Both the position numbers and the translations under genes were made by a program. The notes beneath the pieces are model-generated. The model made no database searches, was not told the DNA's origin, and saw only the letters and a program-made list of their open reading frames with translations. A DNA stretch of 64,000 nt, taken from contig JAOAPN010000013.1 of assembly GCA_025462885.1 (NCBI GenBank), positions 372,001 to 436,000 on the forward strand, given 5' to 3'. This document shows, piece after piece, positions 58,998 to 64,000 of the stretch. The stretch's first letter is position 1. The number at the start of each line of letters is the position of its first letter. The stretch comes from Acidobacteriaceae bacterium (lineage in GTDB: Bacteria; Acidobacteriota; Terriglobia; Terriglobales; Acidobacteriaceae).

Positions 58998-60209
58998 TTA
59001 GCAGGCGTGTGGGTCGAGGAGGTGCGGATACGGGTGGACGAGGGCGTTGAGCTTGTTGTCGGGCATCTGCATGACTTCGAGGAAGGCGGTCTGAAAGCTG
59101 GCCATGTCCGTAGGGCTGCCGATGCTGACGCGGGGGCGGTTGGGCCAGATGGCCCAGGTGCGGCCGATCATGACGGAGTGGTGGGCGAGAGCGTTGACGA
59201 TAGGTGCGCCGGGGCGTTTGACGTCGACCATAAAGTGGTTGGTCTGTGAGGGGGTGACGGTGTAGCCGGCCTTGGTGAGGAAGTCCAGGGTGCGGTTGCG
59301 GGTGTCGGCCATGGTCTGTTTGCGGAGGGGGATGAGCTGCTTGTCGGCGAGCTGGGCCTTGGCGCACTGGACGGCGGTGGTGGCCATGGAGTTGACGCCG
59401 TAGTGGTGGAGCTTCTCGGCGAGGTCGGGACGGGCGCTGGCGTAGCCGAAGCGGAGGCCGCCCATGCTGTAGATCTTGGAGAAGGTGCGGGAGACGATGA
59501 GGTCTTTATCTTTGCCGACGAGGTCGATGACGGACTCAGCGTCAGAGAAGTGGATGTACGCCTCGTCGACGAGAACGATGGAACCGGGAGCTTTGTTGGC
59601 GAGGAGCCATTCGATATCGGAGCGCTTGACGGGGGTTCCGGTGGGATTGTTGGGATTACAGACATAGTAGAGTCCGGCGTTGGGGTCGGCGGCGACCATG
59701 GCCTTCATGTCGTAGGAGTAATCGGCCTTGAGCGGAACCTTGTGGACCTTGGCACCCTGCGATTCGGCGACACGCCAGGTTTGCTCGAAGGTGGGGTCGG
59801 CGGTGACGAGGGACTTGGTGGGTGAGGTGAAGGCGAGAGCGGTGAAGTGGAGGATCTCGCTGGAACCGGCATAGAGCGTGACATATTCGGGCTTGAGGTC
59901 GTGGTAGGCGGCTAGTTCAGCGCCGAACTTCTTCGTCTCATTCATGTAGTAGCGGTTTCCGTTGACGGCCATCTTGTGCATGATGTCGACGGCTGCTGGG
60001 GTGGGGCCGGAGGGGAATTCGTTGATATTGAGCAGAGCGACGTTGGGCGGGACGTCGATGTAGCCTACGGCGGGAACTCCACCGGCTGCGGGAACTGCTG
60101 CGGCAGCGAAGGCGGGGCGGGAGAGCGCGGGTGCGATGGCGGCTGCCGCGGCTCCGGTGGCTCCGAGGCGGAGGAAGTTGCGGCGATTGAGGGCGGTGAG
60201 TTGGGTCAT
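58998..60209 (-). CDS. Tat-exported histidinol-phosphate aminotransferase-like PLP enzyme
   Basis: The product has 403 residues. The N-terminus (LNRRNFLRLGATGAAAAAIA) is a twin-arginine signal, so a folded, cofactor-loaded enzyme is exported. The fold-type I aminotransferase core has PNVALLNINEFPSGP, YAGSSEILHFTALAF, YVCNPNNPTGTPV, VDEAYIHFSD and the PLP-lysine segment VSRTFSKIYSMGGLRFGYA, then the C-terminal Arg region NRPRVSIGSPTDM. These are HisC/class II aminotransferase features. Export is unusual for this family. Substrate is unknown; it is not part of a his operon. Confidence 0.88.
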   Translation of the reverse strand: MTQLTALNRRNFLRLGATGAAAAAIAPALSRPAFAAAAVPAAGGVPAVGYIDVPPNVALLNINEFPSGPTPAAVDIMHKMAVNGNRYYMNETKKFGAELAAYHDLKPEYVTLYAGSSEILHFTALAFTSPTKSLVTADPTFEQTWRVAESQGAKVHKVPLKADYSYDMKAMVAADPNAGLYYVCNPNNPTGTPVKRSDIEWLLANKAPGSIVLVDEAYIHFSDAESVIDLVGKDKDLIVSRTFSKIYSMGGLRFGYASARPDLAEKLHHYGVNSMATTAVQCAKAQLADKQLIPLRKQTMADTRNRTLDFLTKAGYTVTPSQTNHFMVDVKRPGAPIVNALAHHSVMIGRTWAIWPNRPRVSIGSPTDMASFQTAFLEVMQMPDNKLNALVHPYPHLLDPHAC

Positions 60210-60744
60210 CTGGGGCTCCTTGTAGGTCTGAACGGCAAACGAGGAAAGTCGGGACTGCGATGGAAGCGGATGCGGCGGGGTACACGAATGGGATAGCTAG
60301 ATTGGGGATGCTGTCTGGAGCTACGGCTGCTTCATCGTGAGACTTGTGGAGATTTTTGGATACGGACCGAACGGACGTATTGGCGCTATTGTGCGGGATG
60401 GATGGCGAAAAGTCCAGTGTAAGTGTGGTCTGATGCAATCGCGTGGGGGATTCAGTGAGCCAGAGGTGTAATTGCATGCACAGAAAGAGTCATATACGAC
60501 TTATAAGTAGGCCTATACGTTCAGTTGAGTAGATCTTTCCAGCAAACGCAGAGTACAGATTTGAGTTGGATGGAATTTCCCGGCGAAATCGTCGGGTGAT
60601 CAAGATTGAACAAGAGATTCGACGTTGGTCATAGATGCTGGGTGTAGCAAATTCGCTAGAGATCAAGTCCAACGTCACCGCCAACCGAAATGCTTCAAAA
60701 CTATGCGTCGTGGATACGCCGCTTAATCCAGGGGATTCCTCTTT
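60210..60744. other. Long intergenic region between the aminotransferase and the barrel protein
   Basis: The 535 bp are less GC-rich than the surroundings, with a TTATAAGTAGGCCTAT semi-palindrome near 60500. No coding frame with a plausible start, Shine-Dalgarno and composition was found. The region should hold the divergent promoters of both neighbours. Confidence 0.4.
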
Positions 60745-61578
60745 ATGTCACTCAAGTCTCTTTCACTTTCCGCAATGGCCGTTGCTTTGCTTCTTTCCGG
60801 CCGTGGGGTGTTGGCGCAGTCCAGCTCGAGCAGAGTGGACGCTTCCGCCGCTGCGCCTTTCCAGGCAAGTCAGCCGGGCCCGCAGTATGGCGGACGCCTG
60901 GTGACGCATGATGTGCGTCCCTTTTCCGCGATCGGCATTGAACTTCATGCTGGACTGCGCGGCGCCGGATTCGATGTGGCGACACCGCTGGCGAAGAAGT
61001 TCAATCTGCGGGCCGGCGCCGATTTTCTGAGTGTCGGGACGTTCTTTCAGGAGCAAGGCGCGAACGTCGATGCGGATCTGCGGATGCGCTCGGGCCACGC
61101 GGCATTGGACTGGTTTCCTTTCGGTGGCCGCTTTCATCTGAGCCCGCAGGTGGTGTTTGCCAACGATACCCAGGTTCAGGCGAAGGTATTGATCCCCTCA
61201 GGCAGCACGGTTACTTTGAACGGTGAGGACTACGTCAGCAGTGCCGCCGATCCGCTGCATGGGTCTGGCTCGGTCGACTTTCGCAAGGTGGTACCGGGCT
61301 TCTCGCTTGGCTTCGGCAATATCGTTCCCCGAAATAAGAGCCATTGGAGCATCCCCTTCGAAGCAGGCTTCTACTATGTAGGACAGCCGAGGTTGAAGGT
61401 AGCGTTCTCGGGCAGCGCCTGTGATCCGAGATTTCCAGCAGCGATCGGTTGCCAGTCGGTCAATAACGACCCGGACTTTCAACGCGACCTTGCGGCGTTC
61501 ATCAAACGCAACAACAACAACCTGAAGTACGCCTCGTTTCTTCCTGTTCTGTCGATCGGTGTGGGCTACAAGTTTTAA
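60745..61578 (+). CDS. Outer-membrane beta-barrel protein
   Basis: The product has 277 residues with a signal peptide (MSLKSLSLSAMAVALLLSGRGVLAQ). The rest alternates hydrophobic and polar residues in strand-like units (AIGIELHAGLRGAGFDVATPLA, NLRAGADFLSVGTFF, AALDWFPFGGRFHLSPQVVF, WSIPFEAGFYYVG) and ends in a BAM-type terminal strand with C-terminal Phe (LSIGVGYKF). I do not recognise a specific family; an OmpA/OmpW-like small barrel is likely. A terminator with T6 follows. Confidence 0.78.
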   Translation: MSLKSLSLSAMAVALLLSGRGVLAQSSSSRVDASAAAPFQASQPGPQYGGRLVTHDVRPFSAIGIELHAGLRGAGFDVATPLAKKFNLRAGADFLSVGTFFQEQGANVDADLRMRSGHAALDWFPFGGRFHLSPQVVFANDTQVQAKVLIPSGSTVTLNGEDYVSSAADPLHGSGSVDFRKVVPGFSLGFGNIVPRNKSHWSIPFEAGFYYVGQPRLKVAFSGSACDPRFPAAIGCQSVNNDPDFQRDLAAFIKRNNNNLKYASFLPVLSIGVGYKF

Positions 61579-61602
61579 CGACGTTGACAGTACATGGAAT
61601 AT

Positions 61603-61638
61603 CCGCCCTCCTGCGATTGCAGGGGGCGAATGTTTTTT
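61603..61638 (+). terminator. Intrinsic terminator after the barrel gene
   Basis: CGCCC-CCTGC and GCAGG-GGGCG (61604-61628, one bulge) form the stem, followed by TTTTTT at 61632-61637. The rest of the gap to 61850 holds only the alpha-amylase promoter region. Confidence 0.8.
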
Positions 61639-61850
61639 GAGATAGCGTGTTGCGTCGATCGAGTCGCTCCGGGGTATTTTTCCTGATTGTTTTTCAATTG
61701 GGAAGGTGCGAGGATAGACCCTCTTCAGTCGCTTTATGGCGAGAGGGGAACGCGTGGTCGTTGCGGATGAGTCCCGCGATAGCGAGTTGAAAAGCCAGCG
61801 AGTTGAAAGCTCTATAAGCAAGCGATTCCGGGCCCCCTTGGGAGGACGAA

Positions 61851-63407
61851 ATGCGCTTCACTCCACACTCTTTGAAGACTGAATCTTCGGACAGAATCAG
61901 CGTGACTCGCTGGGCTGTTCTCGCGCTGGTTATCGTCCAATTGATAGTCGCTGTTGGGCCTGCGTGGGGGCAGGCAGGGTTCGGCGATGACCGGGTGATG
62001 TTGCAGGGGTTCTATTACGAGTCGTACCGGTTCGGGCACGCGGATAAGTTTCCGGCTCTCGGGGACAAGCACTGGTATGAGATCGTGCAGGCAGATGCCG
62101 GGGCGATTGCGGATGGGAACTTCGACCTGGTGTGGCTTCCTCCGCCGGAGTTCGCTGGGGCGTTGAGCGCGGGCTATAATCCGAAGCAGTACTTCACACT
62201 GGACAACAGTTACGGCACGCAGGCGCAGCAGAGAGCCGCGCTGGAGACATTGCTGGGCAAGGGCCTGGAGCCGGTGGCGGATATCGTCATCAACCATCGC
62301 GACGGGACGGCTGGGTGGGCGGACTTTCAGAAGCCCGCGTGGGGGACGTGGGCGATCTGCGCGGATGATGAGGCATTCAGCAATCCTGCCTCGGGCGTTG
62401 CGAATACTCCGGTGGCGCAGCGAGGCAAGTGTGAGGAGAAGGTTTCGTATCGACCGGGGACGACGTATGCCTACGAGTCGTTTCGAGATATCGCGCATAC
62501 GGACATTCGGGTTCGGCGAGACACTGTCCGCTACCTGCTGATGCTGAAGTCGCTGGGGTATCGCGGGTGGCGCTACGACATGGTGCATGGCTACGGGGCG
62601 CAGTGGATCGCGCTTTATAACCAGGCGACGAAGCCGACCTTTTCCGTGGGAGAGTACGACTGGGACAAGCAGGGGGAACAGCGAGGCTGGATCTGGGGTA
62701 CATCGCAGAAGGCAAGCACTACCGGGGTAAACCACTTGAAGACTTCGAGTGACGTCTTCGACTTTCAGACCAAGTTCAGCCTGGGTGCGATCACCAGTAG
62801 TTCCTACACGAGCTTGTACGGGCAGGGCGGCGGGATCGGACTGGTGGGAGATTCGACCGACAGTCTGCGGTGGAAAGAACGTGCGGTGACGTTCGCGGAG
62901 AACCATGACACCGGCTTCCGCACCACGGAGGACGGTTCGCCAGAGAAGGATCATGAGCAGGACTCGTTCGCGAATGGATGGCAGGTGGAGCAGGCGTATG
63001 CGTTTTTGCTGACGCATCCTGGGGTGCCGTGCGTGTACTGGAAGCACTACTTTGAGTGGGGCCAAGATCTGCAGGCGAAGATCAAGGCGCTCATCAATGC
63101 TCGTAAGGCGGCGGGGGTAAATTCAGGCAGCGCGGTGGATCTGCAGGATAACGCGAAGCAGGCGGGGGTCTATGGGGCTCGGGTGGTTGGGACGCATGGG
63201 GAGCTGTTCGTGCGGGTGGGTGGGGAAGATGAGAAGTGGACGCCTGCTGCGTCGGGGTATTCGGACTATCGCGAGTATGCCGCCGGCGAGGGATGGCAGG
63301 TCTGGGTGAAGCTGCCGGGGAATCCCGCGATGGTACAAGCTCCGCACCGTGCTGCGTTTGCGGTGCCGAGCTTTCGGGATGTGAATGGGATTCGGGCTCC
63401 ATTTTAA
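61851..63407 (+). CDS. Exported alpha-amylase, GH13 family
   Basis: The product has 518 residues with a signal-anchor or signal peptide (about 20-42, WAVLALVIVQLIVAVGPAWGQ). The GH13 conserved regions are present: VADIVINHRD (region I), GWRYDMVHGYG with the nucleophile Asp (region II), FSVGEYDWDK with the acid/base Glu (region III) and FAENHDTGF with the third acidic residue (region IV). It resembles the short plant-like or cytoplasmic-like alpha-amylases of about 430 residues, with a C-terminal beta domain. It should degrade starch or maltodextrin outside the cytoplasm. The gene is monocistronic. Confidence 0.92.
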   Translation: MRFTPHSLKTESSDRISVTRWAVLALVIVQLIVAVGPAWGQAGFGDDRVMLQGFYYESYRFGHADKFPALGDKHWYEIVQADAGAIADGNFDLVWLPPPEFAGALSAGYNPKQYFTLDNSYGTQAQQRAALETLLGKGLEPVADIVINHRDGTAGWADFQKPAWGTWAICADDEAFSNPASGVANTPVAQRGKCEEKVSYRPGTTYAYESFRDIAHTDIRVRRDTVRYLLMLKSLGYRGWRYDMVHGYGAQWIALYNQATKPTFSVGEYDWDKQGEQRGWIWGTSQKASTTGVNHLKTSSDVFDFQTKFSLGAITSSSYTSLYGQGGGIGLVGDSTDSLRWKERAVTFAENHDTGFRTTEDGSPEKDHEQDSFANGWQVEQAYAFLLTHPGVPCVYWKHYFEWGQDLQAKIKALINARKAAGVNSGSAVDLQDNAKQAGVYGARVVGTHGELFVRVGGEDEKWTPAASGYSDYREYAAGEGWQVWVKLPGNPAMVQAPHRAAFAVPSFRDVNGIRAPF

Positions 63408-63439
63408 TCTTGACGGAACGATGGATGTGGTTTGCGAGT

Positions 63440-63805
63440 CTAATTATTCCGAGGGCCTTTGCTTGAAACCCATGCCGCTATTCCCATAAGTACAGCAACA
63501 GCCCATACGGTGGCATCGAGTTTTGAAGGAGCCAGATCCTTCAGCCCAAAATGGGTGAAACCGGAACGAAATGGTAGCAGAAGGTTGACTGCTAGAAGTG
63601 TCCACAACCCTACAGCCGCAAGGCGAAACGAGTAGAAAGCGCATGCCTGCATCGGAAGTATCAAAAGGAGTGGGATGGAATCTGTCAGCCCTCCGAAACC
63701 GGTGCCTACCCATCCCATAAAGGAAATGAAGGCGCTGAACGGAAGGGCGAGCACGAAGAGCGACCAACGAGTAATCTGCTTTGCGGTCTCCGTGCTCTGG
63801 CTCAT
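63440..63805 (-). CDS. Small integral membrane protein of unknown function
   Basis: The product has 121 residues with about four hydrophobic segments (ITRWSLFVLALPFSAFISF, IPLLLILPMQACAFYSFRLAAVGLW, LWTLLAVNLLLPF and VWAVAVLMGIAAWVSS). No family is recognised. It starts 9 bp after the ychF stop, so it is probably co-transcribed with ychF. It is convergent with the alpha-amylase gene, 32 bp apart. Confidence 0.72.
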   Translation of the reverse strand: MSQSTETAKQITRWSLFVLALPFSAFISFMGWVGTGFGGLTDSIPLLLILPMQACAFYSFRLAAVGLWTLLAVNLLLPFRSGFTHFGLKDLAPSKLDATVWAVAVLMGIAAWVSSKGPRNN

Positions 63806-63814
63806 GAGTTATGA

Positions 63815-64000
63815 CTATACGTTGAACTTGAAGAAGAGTATGTCGCCGTCCTTGACGATGTATTCCTTACCTTCAGAACGCAGCAGGCCTTTCTCTTTAA
63901 CGGCTTGTTCGCTGCCGTAGGTAAAGAGGTCGTCGGAGGCGTAGCAGTCGGCCTTGATGAAGCCTTTTTCGAAGTCGGTGTGGATGACTCCGGCGGCCCC
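63815..64000 (-). CDS. ychF: Redox-regulated ATPase YchF (C-terminal part; 5' end outside window)
   Basis: The last 61 codons read [20 protein letters not shown], then [20 protein letters not shown] and [12 protein letters not shown] before TAG at 63817-63815. This is the TGS domain that ends YchF/OLA1 proteins. YchF is an Obg-family ATPase associated with ribosomes and stress responses. The stop is 9 bp before the small membrane protein gene. Confidence 0.93.
   Translation of the reverse strand, partial: GAAGVIHTDFEKGFIKADCYASDDLFTYGSEQAVKEKGLLRSEGKEYIVKDGDILFFKFNV

Noticed and set aside
1..64000. tRNA, rRNA, integrase, transposase or prophage genes
   Set aside because: None was recognised on either strand by eye; a covariance-model scan could still find a tRNA I missed.

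Overview
The window is GC-rich DNA from a diderm bacterium, most likely an acidobacterium of the Terriglobus/Granulicella/Edaphobacter kind. Supporting signs are two very long Oar-type TonB-dependent receptors with an N-terminal carboxypeptidase-regulatory domain, an exported PQQ dehydrogenase with its own diheme cytochrome c, a secreted beta-propeller-like protein with a PEP-CTERM tail, LpxC (lipid A synthesis), many exported hydrolases, and several families of short palindromic intergenic repeats. The genus is inference; no rRNA or tRNA gene was seen.

Layout. 1-2.2 kb: a partial exported protein and a divergent TetR regulator with a shared inverted-repeat operator, a relic of a DUF1080-like gene, and an exported SnoaL-like protein. 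2.2-7.5 kb: a leftward aromatic amino acid operon, trpB - small membrane protein - trpA - chorismate mutase - DAHP synthase - tyrA. It is preceded by what reads as a complete ribosome-dependent attenuator with a leader peptide rich in Phe, Trp and Tyr codons. 7.7-21.6 kb: glycine-zipper protein, threonine ammonia-lyase, Ddl, a GT-C type glycosyltransferase, a PEGA protein, the cytochrome c/PQQ dehydrogenase pair, lpxC-folK, a TPR protein and an ArsR regulator. 21.6-27.5 kb: methyltransferase, MmcQ/YjbR protein, Bax1-I membrane protein, exported peroxiredoxin, an acidic/lysine-rich histone-H1-like protein and a LysM lytic transglycosylase. 27.6-30.3 kb: a decayed metE still sitting behind an intact-looking cobalamin riboswitch.

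30.4-39.3 kb: two Oar-like receptors flanking a chromate transporter, a UPF0303 protein and a broken quinone-reductase relic. 39.9-49.8 kb: a secreted phosphoesterase, membrane protein, TetR/aldo-keto reductase pair, TrhO, two M28 peptidases in tandem (the second frameshifted), and an ECF41-like sigma factor followed by an NmrA-like reductase with a matching promoter motif. 50-57.8 kb: PEP-CTERM protein, tgt, a frameshifted membrane-anchored protein, and an ABC exporter divergent from a PadR regulator, with a long palindromic operator between them. 58-64 kb: SDR, a Tat-exported aminotransferase, an outer-membrane barrel, alpha-amylase, a small membrane protein and the 3' end of ychF.

The strongest candidates for something undescribed are the multi-aromatic attenuator in front of trpB and the uncharacterised membrane protein translationally wedged between trpB and trpA. 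Also notable are the riboswitch that now controls a metE pseudogene and the ECF41-type regulatory pair. Several frameshifts are confined to single genes, so either real gene decay or local assembly error must be separated by read mapping.
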